64,000 nt of DNA from Mesorhizobium sp. Pch-S (GCF_004136315.1 NZ_CP029562.1:4239501-4303500); one strand, 5' to 3'; positions 36,277 to 45,813 are shown, numbered from the stretch's first letter. Numbers and translations: made by a program. The notes: generated by a model not told the origin, from the letters alone.

Positions 36277-37200
36277 GTGCAAAATCGCGACATGTCGGAC
36301 GTGCACCACTTGCGATCCTCGGGCCTTGCACTTGAGAGCCACATCAGCGGCCGCAAGATTGCCCAGAGCGCGGGCGAAGCTTGGATGGGGTTGGAAGCGC
36401 AGATCTTTCGCCGCCGTTTCCGGGAGGACGAGCTTCTTGTCCCAGCGGTGGCAGAGCCTTTCCTGGTTTGGATTGTCTCCGGGGAAGCCTTGCTCGAGGA
36501 GTGCGACCCTGGTGGTGAATGGCATGGCGGAGTTGTGAAGGCCGGATCCTTTTTCCTCACCCATACCGACACTCCATACCTGATGCGATGGCAGGCGCGC
36601 GAGGAGACGCCCTTCGAGGTGATGCACCTCTATCTGGATCGGAGCCTCATCGACAGGGCGGCGGTCACACTGGGTCTGAAGGCGGTCAGATGCCGGTTTC
36701 GCAACATCTCGATCGGTTCTGACGGCCTGATTTCCGCCATCATGGCCGCCCTTGCCGATGAGCTTGGGATCCAGCCGCGCGCGAATGGACTGTTCGTACA
36801 AGGGCTGGCCCAGAGTCTCGCCATCCACCTTCTGCGTGGATATTCGGATATGACCGGGAAGCCGCTGCGCGCGCTTGCACAACTGCCTGCCTGGCGGCTC
36901 CGTGCTGCGGTCGATCATATGGAGGCGCATCTTGACGAACCGTTCGATCTCGACCGTCTCGCGGATCTCTGCGGGATGAGCCGGTTTCACTTCAGCCGGG
37001 CTTTCCACAACACGACCGGGTTCAGCCCGTCGCGGTGGTTTATTCGACGCAGGATCGCGCTCGCAAAGCAGATGCTGCGCGAGCGCGATGCCCCGATTAT
37101 CGAAATCAGCATGGCTGTCGGCTATGAGAGCCCCGGGCATTTCGCTCAGGTTTTCCGTCGCGAGACGGGCATGTCTCCACGCGCCTACCGCCTTGCCTGA
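36277..37200 (+). CDS. AraC-family transcriptional regulator
   Basis: 307 residues. Cupin-like N-terminal half and two C-terminal HTH motifs (FDLDRLADLCGMSRFHFSRA and SMAVGYESPGHFAQVFRRET), ending with MSPRAYR. GTG at 36277 is used; an ATG at 36292 is the alternative. It starts 31 bases after the TrpB-like gene and precedes the SDR by 123 bases, so either could be its target. Confidence 0.85.
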   Translation: MQNRDMSDVHHLRSSGLALESHISGRKIAQSAGEAWMGLEAQIFRRRFREDELLVPAVAEPFLVWIVSGEALLEECDPGGEWHGGVVKAGSFFLTHTDTPYLMRWQAREETPFEVMHLYLDRSLIDRAAVTLGLKAVRCRFRNISIGSDGLISAIMAALADELGIQPRANGLFVQGLAQSLAIHLLRGYSDMTGKPLRALAQLPAWRLRAAVDHMEAHLDEPFDLDRLADLCGMSRFHFSRAFHNTTGFSPSRWFIRRRIALAKQMLRERDAPIIEISMAVGYESPGHFAQVFRRETGMSPRAYRLA

Positions 37201-37323
37201 AAATTCTGCGCAAAATCACGATGGTTTTGACAAACCCGCGAACGCCGCAAACCGTCGCCTTGTCTAGGTGTCTCTGCATTCAACCGATGTCCCCTAGTCG
37301 GGACCAACGAATGGAGCAGACCC

Positions 37324-38070
37324 ATGAATATTGTTGGCAAAGTCGCGCTTGTCACCGGCGCATCGAGCGGGATAGGCGCAGCCACGGCAAAAAGACTGGC
37401 GGCGGAAGGAGTGATCGTGGGGCTGGCGGCTCGCCGCAAGGATAGGATCGAAGCGCTTGCCGCGGAGATCGAGGCGGCTGGCGGCAGGGCGCTCGCCTTG
37501 CAGGCGGATGTCACCGATCTCGGTTCCTGCGAAACGGCAGCGCGAGCTCTGATCAATCAGTTCGGTCGTCTCGATGTGCTCGTCAACAACGCCGGCTTGA
37601 TGCCGCTCTCCGACGTGGACAGCCTGAAGACGGACGAATGGAAACGCATGGTGGATGTGAACGTCTCAGGCGTTCTCAATGCCACTGCATCCGTGTTGCC
37701 GCAGATGATTGCTCAGCACTCGGGCCACATCTTCAATATGTCCTCGATTGCCGGGCGCAAGGTGTTCACCGGCCTCACGGTTTACTGCGCCACCAAAGCC
37801 GCCGTTGCGGCGTTTTCGGACGGGCTTCGAATGGAGGTCGGCCCCAAGCACAACATCCGCGTCACCTGCATCCAGCCAGGGGCGGTAAAATCCGAACTCT
37901 ACGATCACATCACCGATGCAAATTATCGCAGGCAGATGGACGACCTGGCTTCGAAGATGACCTTCCTTGAAGGGGAGGACATCGCGGATACCATTCTTTT
38001 TGCACTGAAGTCGCCCGCACGCATGGATGTGGCGGAGCTGTTCGTCCTGCCGACCGAACAGGGTTGGTAA
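37324..38070 (+). CDS. Classical short-chain dehydrogenase/reductase
   Basis: 248 residues with Rossmann motif TGASSGIG (11-18), NNAG (88-91), catalytic Ser near 140, Tyr154 and Lys158 (YCATK). The Arg-rich stretch ARRKDR after the second strand suggests NADP(H) preference. GGAGCAGACCC precedes the ATG. Substrate unknown. It follows the AraC gene on the same strand. Confidence 0.9.
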   Translation: MNIVGKVALVTGASSGIGAATAKRLAAEGVIVGLAARRKDRIEALAAEIEAAGGRALALQADVTDLGSCETAARALINQFGRLDVLVNNAGLMPLSDVDSLKTDEWKRMVDVNVSGVLNATASVLPQMIAQHSGHIFNMSSIAGRKVFTGLTVYCATKAAVAAFSDGLRMEVGPKHNIRVTCIQPGAVKSELYDHITDANYRRQMDDLASKMTFLEGEDIADTILFALKSPARMDVAELFVLPTEQGW

Positions 38071-38146
38071 GCTGAAGGATCGCTGCGCGAAAATGTGACG
38101 ATCCTTCCCAAGACCGGGATCGCAAAGGCGACTGCCGGCGATGGGG

Positions 38147-38929
38147 TCAGAAAAACTCGTCGAGCAACTGGTAGTAGGAAAGCTTCGCCGGATCGGCGTC
38201 TGGTTTTCCATACAAGGCGAGGAAAGGCGCGATCCATTCCTCGCCGAAATCGTCGCGGATGCTCCTGCAGACAAGCGCGAGATCCTGGCAACGGTCGGCG
38301 ACGCCAAGCCGGCCGCAGTCGATGAAACCGGAGAAGCGGCCGCCATCGACCATCAAGTTCGGCAGGCAGGCATCGCCATGGGTGACGACGAGGTCCTCGC
38401 TCGTCGGACGGAGGGCGACCAGATCGGCAAAGACCTGCTGCGCTGTCTGCCCGAGGCGCTCACCGTCGAAATCCTCTTCGTCGATCAGCCCGGCCTCCAG
38501 ACGCGCCCTGGCATCGGCGATACGCCGTTCGAGCCTGTGGTCGAACGGGCAGGAGTGCACATCCAGCGCATGCAGGGTTCGCAGCGCGCCGGCTATCATC
38601 GCGATGGTGGTTTCGGCGGGCAGGGGGCCAGCAGACTCCAGGTCTTTGCCCGGCAGGGCGCTCATCAGCAGCCAGTTACGGCCGCCATGCACCGCGAAGG
38701 CCAGGACCTCGGGGCAAGATATCCCCTGAGCTGCAAGCCAGCGCAGGCGTTCGGCCTCTGCCGGAACTTCGGCGAAGCCGTTGGCATCGTCGATCTTCAG
38801 GAACAGGCTGGACTTGCCCGGTGCATCCAGTTTGAAGACACCGGCATCCGACAGGCCGGTCATCTGCTGCCGTGCGCCATACCCGATGACGAGTTCCGGG
38901 AATGGCAGCGGCAAGGGGATGGTATTCAT
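38147..38929 (-). CDS. APH(3')-family aminoglycoside O-phosphotransferase, NptII-like
   Basis: About 260 residues. The kinase core is strikingly like NptII/APH(3')-II: HGDACLPN (catalytic loop), FSGFIDCGRLGVADR, and the C-terminal LLDEFF, plus DAGVFKLD near the N-terminus. Known members phosphorylate the 3'-OH of kanamycin and neomycin; activity here is predicted, not shown. I use the ATG at 38929; a GTG at 38962 overlapping the upstream stop (GTGA) is equally possible and would couple it to the MBL gene. Chromosomal context, no mobile element seen. Confidence 0.85.
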   Translation of the reverse strand: MNTIPLPLPFPELVIGYGARQQMTGLSDAGVFKLDAPGKSSLFLKIDDANGFAEVPAEAERLRWLAAQGISCPEVLAFAVHGGRNWLLMSALPGKDLESAGPLPAETTIAMIAGALRTLHALDVHSCPFDHRLERRIADARARLEAGLIDEEDFDGERLGQTAQQVFADLVALRPTSEDLVVTHGDACLPNLMVDGGRFSGFIDCGRLGVADRCQDLALVCRSIRDDFGEEWIAPFLALYGKPDADPAKLSYYQLLDEFF

Positions 38930-38958
38930 GTTCTCGAGCTCTTGACCCGCAGCGTGTG

Positions 38959-39870
38959 TCACGAGCCGCTCGGCGCCGCGGCGAAGGACAGCGTCGTGGC
39001 GACGTTTCTTTCATGGACGGCTTCATAGGGCTCGAAATAGTGAACCCAGCCCGCTTCCAGTTCCGGCGCGATGAATTCGCGCAGGCCCTGCGAACGTAGG
39101 CGGGGGTCCTCGACGCAGCGCAAAAGGCCTTTGATGTAGGCAGCCGTGGCATCGATCAACGTGTTCCGATAGCCGCCACCGGCGATCATTTCGGGAGCGC
39201 CGTGATTGGGCAGTATCGCTGCGGGATGTAGCGAACGAAGCCGCTCCAGATCGACAAGATGTTGCGCGAAATGCTGAGGTTCGCCGACATAGGTGACGGT
39301 GTCTTCAAGCGTGTCGCCAGCGAACAACAACCGCGTCTCCGGCAGCCACAGCACCGTCGCGTCATCGCTGTGGATGTTGAGCTCGATCAGCCTGACTTGG
39401 TGCCTGCCGATCACGAGTGTCATTTCGCCTTCGAACAGGATGGTCGGGAGCACCAGCGGTGAAATCGCCGGCGGGCCTTCGAGCGTCCCGGCCTCGATGT
39501 CGGCCTTCTGTCGCTCAAGATGAGCTGCGGTGCGCCAATTGGCGATGATGGCGCAGTCGGCAAAAACGCCGGTGCCGGCAACATGATCGAGATGCCAGTG
39601 GCTGAGCACGACCGTGAACCTTTTCACCCCCTTGGCTTGAAGGGTGGACCGGATCAATGCCGCATGGTCAAGCGAGACATGCGTATCGTAGACCAGAGCT
39701 TCGTCACCGCTGACCAGTGCATAGCTGGCGATGCCGAGCGAGAGCGCTCCGTCGTCCACCCAGTTCGGGTGGTCGGCAAATCGCTGGTTTTCGATGCGGC
39801 CGTCGTAAAAGGCGTACACGTCGGGGGCCGGTTGCAGGATGCGCAGATGTCGGGTTGCTGCCGAAACCAT
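38959..39870 (-). CDS. MBL-fold metallo-hydrolase
   Basis: 303 residues with the dinuclear zinc motif HWHLDH (91-96), later ligands in the NIHSDDATVLW and FAGDTLED segments, and the terminal NHGAPEM His. Cytoplasmic, no signal. The family covers lactonases, glyoxalase-like and other hydrolases; the substrate cannot be named. It overlaps or abuts the downstream kinase gene and is probably cotranscribed with it. Confidence 0.85.
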   Translation of the reverse strand: MVSAATRHLRILQPAPDVYAFYDGRIENQRFADHPNWVDDGALSLGIASYALVSGDEALVYDTHVSLDHAALIRSTLQAKGVKRFTVVLSHWHLDHVAGTGVFADCAIIANWRTAAHLERQKADIEAGTLEGPPAISPLVLPTILFEGEMTLVIGRHQVRLIELNIHSDDATVLWLPETRLLFAGDTLEDTVTYVGEPQHFAQHLVDLERLRSLHPAAILPNHGAPEMIAGGGYRNTLIDATAAYIKGLLRCVEDPRLRSQGLREFIAPELEAGWVHYFEPYEAVHERNVATTLSFAAAPSGS

Positions 39871-39894
39871 AGCTCACCTATTGCCTTTGCCCTC

Positions 39895-39996
39895 GGAGCG
39901 TTTCCGTTTTTTACGGAAACGCGGAAACGCTCTAAGTTTTTGTTTTCGCCGCATTTTGTAACGCCTAGTGATTCCACATGGCTACAAAATGCTCTG
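39895..39996 (+). repeat. Palindromic extragenic repeat, copy 5 (form B)
   Basis: GGAGCGTTTCCGTTTTTTAC, then GGAAACGCGGAAACGCTC, T-rich linker, and a decayed second stem (GCCTAGTGATTCCACATGGC) followed by TACAAAATGCTC. Same subform as the 34.9 kb copy. It lies between the divergently placed ends of the MBL gene promoter and the ychF 3' end. Confidence 0.8.
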
Positions 39997-40017
39997 GGGC
40001 TCTTGCGATGCGAACGG

Positions 40018-41121
40018 TCAGGTGTTGAACTTAAACAGCATGACGTCGCCGTCCTGCACGACATACTCCTTGCCTTCGTCGCGCGCCTTGCCGGCTTCCT
40101 TGGCCGCCACTTCACCGCCCAGCGACACGAAATCGTCATAGGCGATGGTCTGGGCGCGGATGAAACCGCGTTCGAAATCGGTGTGGATGACGCCGGCAGC
40201 ACCCGGTGCCTTGGTGCCACGCTCGATCGTCCAGGCGCGCGTCTCCTTGGGGCCTGCGGTGAAATAGGTGATCAGGTGCAAAAGCTCGTAGCCGGCGCGG
40301 ATCAGTCGGTCGAGGCCTGGTTCATGCAGGCCCATCGCCTCCAGGAATTCCTTCTGCTCGCCGTCCGGGAGCTGGGCAACCTCGGCTTCGATGGCTGCCG
40401 AGATGATGACGGTGGAGGCGCCTTGCGCCGCTGCCATCGCTTCGACCGCCTTGGTGTGCTCGTTGCCGGTTGCGGCCTCGGCCTCGGCGACGTTGCAGAC
40501 GTAGAGAACGGGATGGGCGGTGAGCAGGTTGAGATCCTGCAGGATCTTCAGGTCCTCGGCTGCGATGTCCTTCAGCAGGACGCGGCAGGGCTTGCCGTCC
40601 TGCAGCAGCGCCAGCGCCTGTTCCATCACCGGCAGGACGGTCATGGATTCCTTGTCCTTGGCCTGGGCACGCTTGCGCACGTTGACGATGCGCCGTTCGA
40701 GGCTCTCGAGATCGGAGAGCATCAGTTCGGTCTCGACCGTGTCGGCATCCGCCACCGGGTTGATGCGGCCCTCGACGTGCGTGATGTCGTCATCCTCGAA
40801 GCAGCGCAGCACGTGCACGATGGCATCGACCTCGCGGATGTTGGCGAGGAACTGGTTGCCGAGTCCTTCACCCTTCGAAGCGCCGCGCACCAGGCCGGCG
40901 ATGTCGACGAAGGAGATGCGGGTCGGGATGATCTCCTTCGACTTGGCGATTTCGGCGATCTTCTTCAGGCGCGGATCCGGCACCGCCACCTCGCCGGTGT
41001 TCGGCTCGATGGTGCAGAAAGGATAGTTGGCCGCCTGGGCCGCCGCGGTGCGCGTCAGCGCGTTGAACAGCGTGGACTTGCCGACGTTGGGCAGCCCAAC
41101 GATGCCGCATTTGAAACCCAT
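40018..41121 (-). CDS. ychF: Ribosome-associated ATPase/GTPase YchF (Obg/OLA1 family)
   Basis: 367 residues. P-loop GLPNVGKST (9-17), [20 protein letters not shown] switch region, coiled-coil insertion, and C-terminal TGS domain. YchF hydrolyses ATP, binds ribosomes and affects oxidative-stress and leaderless translation. It lies downstream of pth and rplY on the same strand with the GFA gene between, matching the usual ychF/pth/rplY neighbourhood. Confidence 0.96.
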   Translation of the reverse strand: MGFKCGIVGLPNVGKSTLFNALTRTAAAQAANYPFCTIEPNTGEVAVPDPRLKKIAEIAKSKEIIPTRISFVDIAGLVRGASKGEGLGNQFLANIREVDAIVHVLRCFEDDDITHVEGRINPVADADTVETELMLSDLESLERRIVNVRKRAQAKDKESMTVLPVMEQALALLQDGKPCRVLLKDIAAEDLKILQDLNLLTAHPVLYVCNVAEAEAATGNEHTKAVEAMAAAQGASTVIISAAIEAEVAQLPDGEQKEFLEAMGLHEPGLDRLIRAGYELLHLITYFTAGPKETRAWTIERGTKAPGAAGVIHTDFERGFIRAQTIAYDDFVSLGGEVAAKEAGKARDEGKEYVVQDGDVMLFKFNT

Positions 41122-41225
41122 GATGATGTGGTCCTATCGGGAGTTCGAATTTTGTTCAGGGCTATGGGCGAAAGGGCCTTGGATCGTCAAGTCTTTCGGC
41201 GTCGCAAGCGACATTGCTGCCGCCG

Positions 41226-41633
41226 TCAGTCGGGATTCTTGTCGTAGGCCTTGGTTCCCTCGGGCAGGACCACCCATGAATGGCGCCGGCAGTCGTAGAC
41301 AGAGTCTTCCGGAGGCGGGAAGTCCGGATCGGCGAAACAACCGACCGCAACGGCCACGTACATCGCCTCGGCGCCTTCCTCGGTGTGGAACAGGCTGGTG
41401 CCGCAGACAGGGCAGAACCTGAAGAGATAGCGCGAGCCCCTGTCGCCGATGCGCAGGTATTCGGTGGCAGTGCCGGTTGCCTTGTAGGGCGGAGCAAAGG
41501 CGGCAAGCGCCGCGAAGACGCTGCCGGTGCGGCGCTGGCAGGCGAAGCAATGGCAGATACCGGCGCCGAGCGGCGGATTGTTGACCTCGATGCTCAGCTG
41601 CTCGCAGGAACAGGATGCGGTTCGGGTTTGCAT
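41226..41633 (-). CDS. GFA-family protein (glutathione-dependent formaldehyde-activating fold)
   Basis: 135 residues with the zinc-binding cysteine pattern of the family: CSCEQL near the N-terminus, CHCFACQRRTGS and FCPVCGTSLF. The family includes Gfa and centromere-like folds; most members are uncharacterised, and a formaldehyde role should not be assumed. It interrupts the pth-ychF pairing. Confidence 0.85.
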   Translation of the reverse strand: MQTRTASCSCEQLSIEVNNPPLGAGICHCFACQRRTGSVFAALAAFAPPYKATGTATEYLRIGDRGSRYLFRFCPVCGTSLFHTEEGAEAMYVAVAVGCFADPDFPPPEDSVYDCRRHSWVVLPEGTKAYDKNPD

Positions 41634-41776
41634 GGCAGGCGCCTCGCCGGTTGCGTCGGAGCGAACATTGCGTTCCCTTCATCGCATGAAGCGCGGCTAA
41701 CGCGTAGATGCAAAGTTTTGGAGCGACCTTGCCCTTCCGAAAGGGATGCGCAGCGCTCCAATGTCTCGGCCGGTGT

Positions 41777-42520
41777 TCAATCCTTGTTGCCGAGCAGCTT
41801 CTTCAGCATTGCAGCCATCGGCCCGTTCTCAGGGACCTTCACGGCAGGCTGTTGTGACCTTGCCTGGCGGATGTGGCTCTGTGCCTTGGGTGCGGCCGCC
41901 TGTTTAGGCGCCTTGGCCGGAGGTGTGTCGTCCGGGCCCGTCGGCTGCAACTTGTCGCGCAGGGCCAGCGTCACTCGGTTCATGAAGGAATTGTCGTCGC
42001 CCCGGGCGATCAGGTCGGCGCTGTCGGCCATGCTGTCGAGCAGCACGTCCAGCCACTCCTGGTCGGCCTTCGAGAAGTCGCCGAGCACGTGACCGTGCAC
42101 CATTTCCTTGGCGCCGGGATGGCCGACGCCGATGCGTACGCGGCGATAGTTGTTGCCGATATGCTGGTCGAGCGAGCGGATGCCGTTATGGCCGGCGGAG
42201 CCGCCGCCGATCTTGACCCGTATCTTGCCGGCGGGAAGTTCGATCTCGTCGTAGAATACGGTCACAGCCGTGGCGTCGAGCTTGTAGAAGCGCAGCGCTT
42301 CGCCGACCGCCTGGCCGGACAGATTCATGAAGGTCTGCGGCTTGATGAGCAGGATCTTTTCACCGCCGATCCTGCCTTCGGCGATCTCGGCCTGGAATTT
42401 CTTCGACCAGGGCGAAAAGGAATGGCGGCGGGCGATAGCGTCCGCCGCCATGAAACCGACATTGTGCCGGTTGTTGGCATATTTCGCGCCGGGATTGCCG
42501 AGACCAGCAAACAGAAGCAT
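41777..42520 (-). CDS. pth: Peptidyl-tRNA hydrolase
   Basis: 247 residues. Frees tRNA from stalled peptidyl-tRNA. Conserved [18 protein letters not shown] (catalytic His19), [18 protein letters not shown] and [12 protein letters not shown]. The catalytic part ends near residue 190; a C-terminal tail of about 55 residues (Pro/Ala/Gln-rich, ending [12 protein letters not shown]) is an extension common in Rhizobiales. It starts 27 bases after rplY ends. Confidence 0.95.
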   Translation of the reverse strand: MLLFAGLGNPGAKYANNRHNVGFMAADAIARRHSFSPWSKKFQAEIAEGRIGGEKILLIKPQTFMNLSGQAVGEALRFYKLDATAVTVFYDEIELPAGKIRVKIGGGSAGHNGIRSLDQHIGNNYRRVRIGVGHPGAKEMVHGHVLGDFSKADQEWLDVLLDSMADSADLIARGDDNSFMNRVTLALRDKLQPTGPDDTPPAKAPKQAAAPKAQSHIRQARSQQPAVKVPENGPMAAMLKKLLGNKD

Positions 42521-42547
42521 GGTGACGGCCCTCCCGGGCTGCGAAAA

Positions 42548-43183
42548 TTACTTCTCTTCGCCGGCTTCCGCAGCGGCCGGGGCAGCTTCCGCTTCCTCGG
42601 TCTCCGGCTTCATCGCGGCCGAGCCGGCGATGGTAGCAATGGTGAAGTCGCGGTCTGAAATGACCGGCTTGACGCCAGCCGGCAGCTTGACCGCCGAAAT
42701 GTGGATCGAGTCGCCGATGTCGGCACCAGTCAGGTCGACCTCGATGAATTCCGGGATCGCGTTGGCCGGGCAGTGGAATTCCACCTCGTGGCGAACGATG
42801 TTGAGCACGCCGCCGCGCTTGATGCCAGGCGACTTCTCTTCATTGATGAAGTGAACCGGAACCTCGACGTTGACTTCGGTGTTCTTGCCGACTCGCAGGA
42901 AGTCGACATGCATCGGGAAGTCCTTGACCGGATCAAGCTGATAGTCCTTCGGCAGGACCTGAATCTTCTTGCCGTCGACGTCGATCGTGGCGACCGTGGT
43001 CAGGAAACCACCGCCATGGATCTTGTAGAAGATGTCCTTGTAGGACAGGGCGATAGCCAGAGGGGGCTGCTTGTCGCCATAGATAACAGCAGGCACTTTG
43101 CCTTCGCGGCGAACTGCACGGGCGGACCCCTTACCGACCTGTTCGCGCGACTCGGCCTTGAGCTCGTAAGTATCGTGGCTCAT
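42548..43183 (-). CDS. rplY: 50S ribosomal protein bL25 (CTC form)
   Basis: 211 residues: N-terminal 5S-rRNA-binding L25 domain ([20 protein letters not shown]) and the C-terminal TL5/CTC beta domain, ending in an Ala/Glu-rich acidic tail. AAAGGAAATACC precedes the ATG at 43183; a longer open frame is not supported. It is cotranscribed with pth. A leader of about 130 bases lies upstream before the next gene's hairpin. Confidence 0.95.
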   Translation of the reverse strand: MSHDTYELKAESREQVGKGSARAVRREGKVPAVIYGDKQPPLAIALSYKDIFYKIHGGGFLTTVATIDVDGKKIQVLPKDYQLDPVKDFPMHVDFLRVGKNTEVNVEVPVHFINEEKSPGIKRGGVLNIVRHEVEFHCPANAIPEFIEVDLTGADIGDSIHISAVKLPAGVKPVISDRDFTIATIAGSAAMKPETEEAEAAPAAAEAGEEK

Positions 43184-43318
43184 GGTATTTCCTTTCGCGT
43201 TGCTGGAGCATTCCCGGTCTCCGGCAAGCCGGGTTCCGAAAATGTCGAAAGCCGCGAAATCCGCGGCCCTCGTCCGCGTTGCCTCCAAGGGTGTCTACGC
43301 GGGTGGCGGCTCTATAGC

Positions 43319-43354
43319 GGAAGGCGGCCAAACGCGCAAGCTTGGCCGCCTTCC
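43319..43354 (-). terminator. Strong hairpin between the Fsr-type pump and rplY
   Basis: A perfect 13-base stem GGAAGGCGGCCAA / TTGGCCGCCTTCC with a 10-base loop, 17 bases past the pump's stop. Read on the minus strand, no U-run follows (the T-run is on the plus-strand side), so termination would be imperfect; it probably separates the pump transcript from rplY. Confidence 0.6.
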
Positions 43355-43370
43355 TGCTTTTTCTGCTGGC

Positions 43371-44603
43371 TTATGCCGCCTTGGCTGCCTTCTTGGCTTC
43401 CTTCATGTTGGGCAGGAAGATCGTGAGCAGGCCGAGCAGGGGCAGGTACGAGCAGATCTGGTAGACGAAGTCGATGCCCTTGGCATCCGCCACCACGCCG
43501 AGGATGGCAGCGGCGATGCCACCCATGCCGAAGGCGAAGCCGAAGAAGATGCCGGCGATCATGCCGACACGGCCCGGGACCAGCTCCTGCGCGAACACGA
43601 CAATGTTGGAGAAGGCCGACGACAGGATCAGGCCGATCAGGATGGTGAGGATCACCGTCCACTCCAGGTTGGCGTAGGGCAGGATCAGCGTGAACGGCAG
43701 CACGCCGACGATCGAAAACCAGATCATCGCCTTCTGGCCGTAACGGTCACCGAACGGTCCACCGAGCAGGATGCCGAGCGCGGACGAGCCGAGGAAGGCG
43801 AACAGCAGCACCTGCGACATCTGCACGGAAACGCCGAACTTCTCTATGGTGTAGAAGGTGTAGTAGCTGGACAGGCTGGCGATGTAGGCGTTCTTGGAGA
43901 GCACCAGCACCGTCAGGATCACCAGCGACCACGTCACCCGGCCACGCGAGAAGGGAGAGACGTGAACAGCCGCTGGCCGGTTGCCGGTTGCCTTGCGGTA
44001 GCGGATATACCAGTTGCCGACCTGCCAGAGCACGATGATGCCGATCAGCGAGCCGATGGCAAACCAGGAGATGCTGGTCTGGCCGAACGGCACGACGATG
44101 AAGGCCGCGGCAAGCGGGCCCATTGCCTGGCCGAAATTGCCACCCACCTGGAACAGCGACTGGGCGAGGCCATGCTTGCCACCGGACGCCAGCCTGGCGA
44201 TGCGCGAGGATTCCGGGTGGAAGATCGACGAGCCAATGCCGATCAGCGAGGCGCCGAGCAGAAGCAGCCAGTAGTGGCCGGCATAGGCGAGGATGATCAG
44301 GCCGACCAGCGAGGAAGCCATGCCCCAGGGCAGGGAGAACGGCATCGGCCGCTTGTCGGTGATGATGCCGACCACCGGCTGCAACAGCGAGGCGGTGACC
44401 TGGAAGGTGAAGGTCAAAAGGCCGATCTGCCAGAAATCGAGGCTGTAATTGTCCTTGAGGAGCGGATAAATGGCCGAAAGCAGCGACTGCATAATGTCGT
44501 TGATGAAATGGCCGAAGCTTACCGCCAGGATGACGGTGAAAGCTGTGGTAGTCGCCGCGCTTGTCGCGCGACCGGCTGTCGCTGCGGTATCGGTCAAGAT
44601 CAT
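43371..44603 (-). CDS. fsr: MFS efflux pump, fosmidomycin-resistance (Fsr) type
   Basis: About 410 residues and 12 helices. From memory it matches E. coli Fsr through most of its length: FINDIMQSLLSAIYPLL, FTFQVTASLLQPVVG, GIGSSIFHPESSRIARLASG, QSLFQVGGNFGQAMGPL, FAQELVPGRVGM and FFGFAFGMGG. Fsr exports fosmidomycin and related compounds when overexpressed; physiological substrate unknown. ATG at 44603 has AAGGAG only one base away, so the TTG at 44597, seven bases after AAGGAG, may be the true start. Divergent from an AraC gene with a palindromic operator candidate between. Confidence 0.85.
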   Translation of the reverse strand: MILTDTAATAGRATSAATTTAFTVILAVSFGHFINDIMQSLLSAIYPLLKDNYSLDFWQIGLLTFTFQVTASLLQPVVGIITDKRPMPFSLPWGMASSLVGLIILAYAGHYWLLLLGASLIGIGSSIFHPESSRIARLASGGKHGLAQSLFQVGGNFGQAMGPLAAAFIVVPFGQTSISWFAIGSLIGIIVLWQVGNWYIRYRKATGNRPAAVHVSPFSRGRVTWSLVILTVLVLSKNAYIASLSSYYTFYTIEKFGVSVQMSQVLLFAFLGSSALGILLGGPFGDRYGQKAMIWFSIVGVLPFTLILPYANLEWTVILTILIGLILSSAFSNIVVFAQELVPGRVGMIAGIFFGFAFGMGGIAAAILGVVADAKGIDFVYQICSYLPLLGLLTIFLPNMKEAKKAAKAA

Positions 44604-44815
44604 GCTCCTTGCTACGGTGCGCTGATATTCGAGCGAGGCTGGCCTGCGAATGGCAGCTTCCGTGCTCTCGTGTTCGAATGCACGCGTCGCCTTGCGACTC
44701 CGAAAGCTGACCATTTCAGGCGCGTCCTGGCTTGAATCGAGCCGCACCCTTGTCGCGGACGGCAGTTTGCCGCCGCGCCGGCGCTTATAATCCTGTTGTG
44801 GCGCTGCTTCTTTCG

Positions 44816-44852
44816 TGGTTTGGTCCATTTATTACGCAAGTGGGCCAAACCA
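44816..44852 (+). promoter_or_regulatory. Inverted-repeat operator candidate between fsr and araC
   Basis: TGGTTTGGTCC (44816-44826) and GGGCCAAACCA (44842-44852) form an 11-base inverted repeat with one mismatch and a 15-base spacer; centres lie 26 bases apart. The right arm touches the A of the AraC start codon. The position between divergent regulator and pump genes fits an autoregulatory operator, although a hairpin in the mRNA is the alternative. Confidence 0.45.
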
Positions 44853-45685
44853 TGCCAACAAGTGTTTCTTACCTTGAGGCTCCGGTCACCGATCTGCATC
44901 GTCGTCACCGTGAACGGCTCGAATGGCTGGATCGTGCGAGGGATCTCGTCGTCGCGCTGCCGTCGGAGTATCCGGACGGCTACACCGTCCCCGACCATCG
45001 TCATAACCGCAGCCAACTGCTGCATGCCCTGACCGGGGTGGTGCTGGTGAAAACGCATTTCGGTCGCTGGATGGTTCCGCCTGACCATGCCATGTGGATC
45101 CCGGCCGGCATCAAGCACGCGGTGGAGATGCAGGGCAACGTCTCGATGCGCTCGGTCTATGTCGCGCCCGACTCGGTCGCCGGCCTGCCGACGAACCTGC
45201 GCGTCGTCGGGGTCAGCGACCTGATGCGAAGCCTGATCATCGAAGCCGTGACCTTGCCGACGGACGAACCGCCGAGCGAGCGAGCGGCTCTCTTGATGGC
45301 GCTGCTTCTGCACGAGATCCCGGCCATGGAAGAACGGCCGCTCGGTCTGCCGTTCCCGCATGATCCACGCATTGCGGCACTGTGCCGGCGCTTTGTCGCC
45401 GAACCTTCGCCGCATGCCATCATCGATGACTGGGCCGAGACCGTCGGCATGAGCCGGCGCACTTTCACCCGCGTGTTCCACCGGGAGACAGGGTTGTCGT
45501 TGTCGACCTGGCGCCAGCAGGCGTTGCTGCTCGCCGCCCTGCCGCGGCTCACCGACGGCGAGCCGGTGACGCGCGTTGCGCTCGATCTCGGCTATGACAG
45601 CGTGCCGGCCTTCACCACCATGTTCAAGCGCATGCTGGGTCTCTCGCCGCGTGGTTATCTAAGGGGCGCACGCGAGGTCGGGTGA
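44852..45685 (+). CDS. AraC-family regulator, divergent to the Fsr-type pump
   Basis: 277 residues. AraC-type cupin (YTVPDHRHNRSQLLHALTGV, FGRWMVPPDHAMWIPAGIKH) with the NimR/YdeC-like layout and C-terminal HTH pair (DDWAETVGMSRRTFTRVFHR, ALDLGYDSVPAFTTMFKRM). Regulators of this subfamily commonly control a divergent MFS pump. I start at the ATG 44852; a longer frame from 44732 lacks similarity. Confidence 0.88.
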   Translation: MPTSVSYLEAPVTDLHRRHRERLEWLDRARDLVVALPSEYPDGYTVPDHRHNRSQLLHALTGVVLVKTHFGRWMVPPDHAMWIPAGIKHAVEMQGNVSMRSVYVAPDSVAGLPTNLRVVGVSDLMRSLIIEAVTLPTDEPPSERAALLMALLLHEIPAMEERPLGLPFPHDPRIAALCRRFVAEPSPHAIIDDWAETVGMSRRTFTRVFHRETGLSLSTWRQQALLLAALPRLTDGEPVTRVALDLGYDSVPAFTTMFKRMLGLSPRGYLRGAREVG

Positions 45686-45813
45686 GGGTGAGCAGTCACC
45701 ATCAGATGGTGTCGGTTGCGGTGCGCCATAGGCTGCAATGTCCTGGGCCCTATCCGGTAGCGAAAAGGGAGGGTACGTAGATCAGGCAACTGTCTTCGTA
45801 CTTTCGCTTGAAA

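Noticed and set aside
39520..41247. 575-codon open frame antisense to ychF and the MBL gene
   Set aside because: The translated text is compositionally odd, and ychF on the other strand is certain.
43182..44735. 517-codon open frame antisense to the Fsr-type pump
   Set aside because: Rich in D, E, R, H and Q without a fold signature; the pump on the minus strand aligns over its full length.
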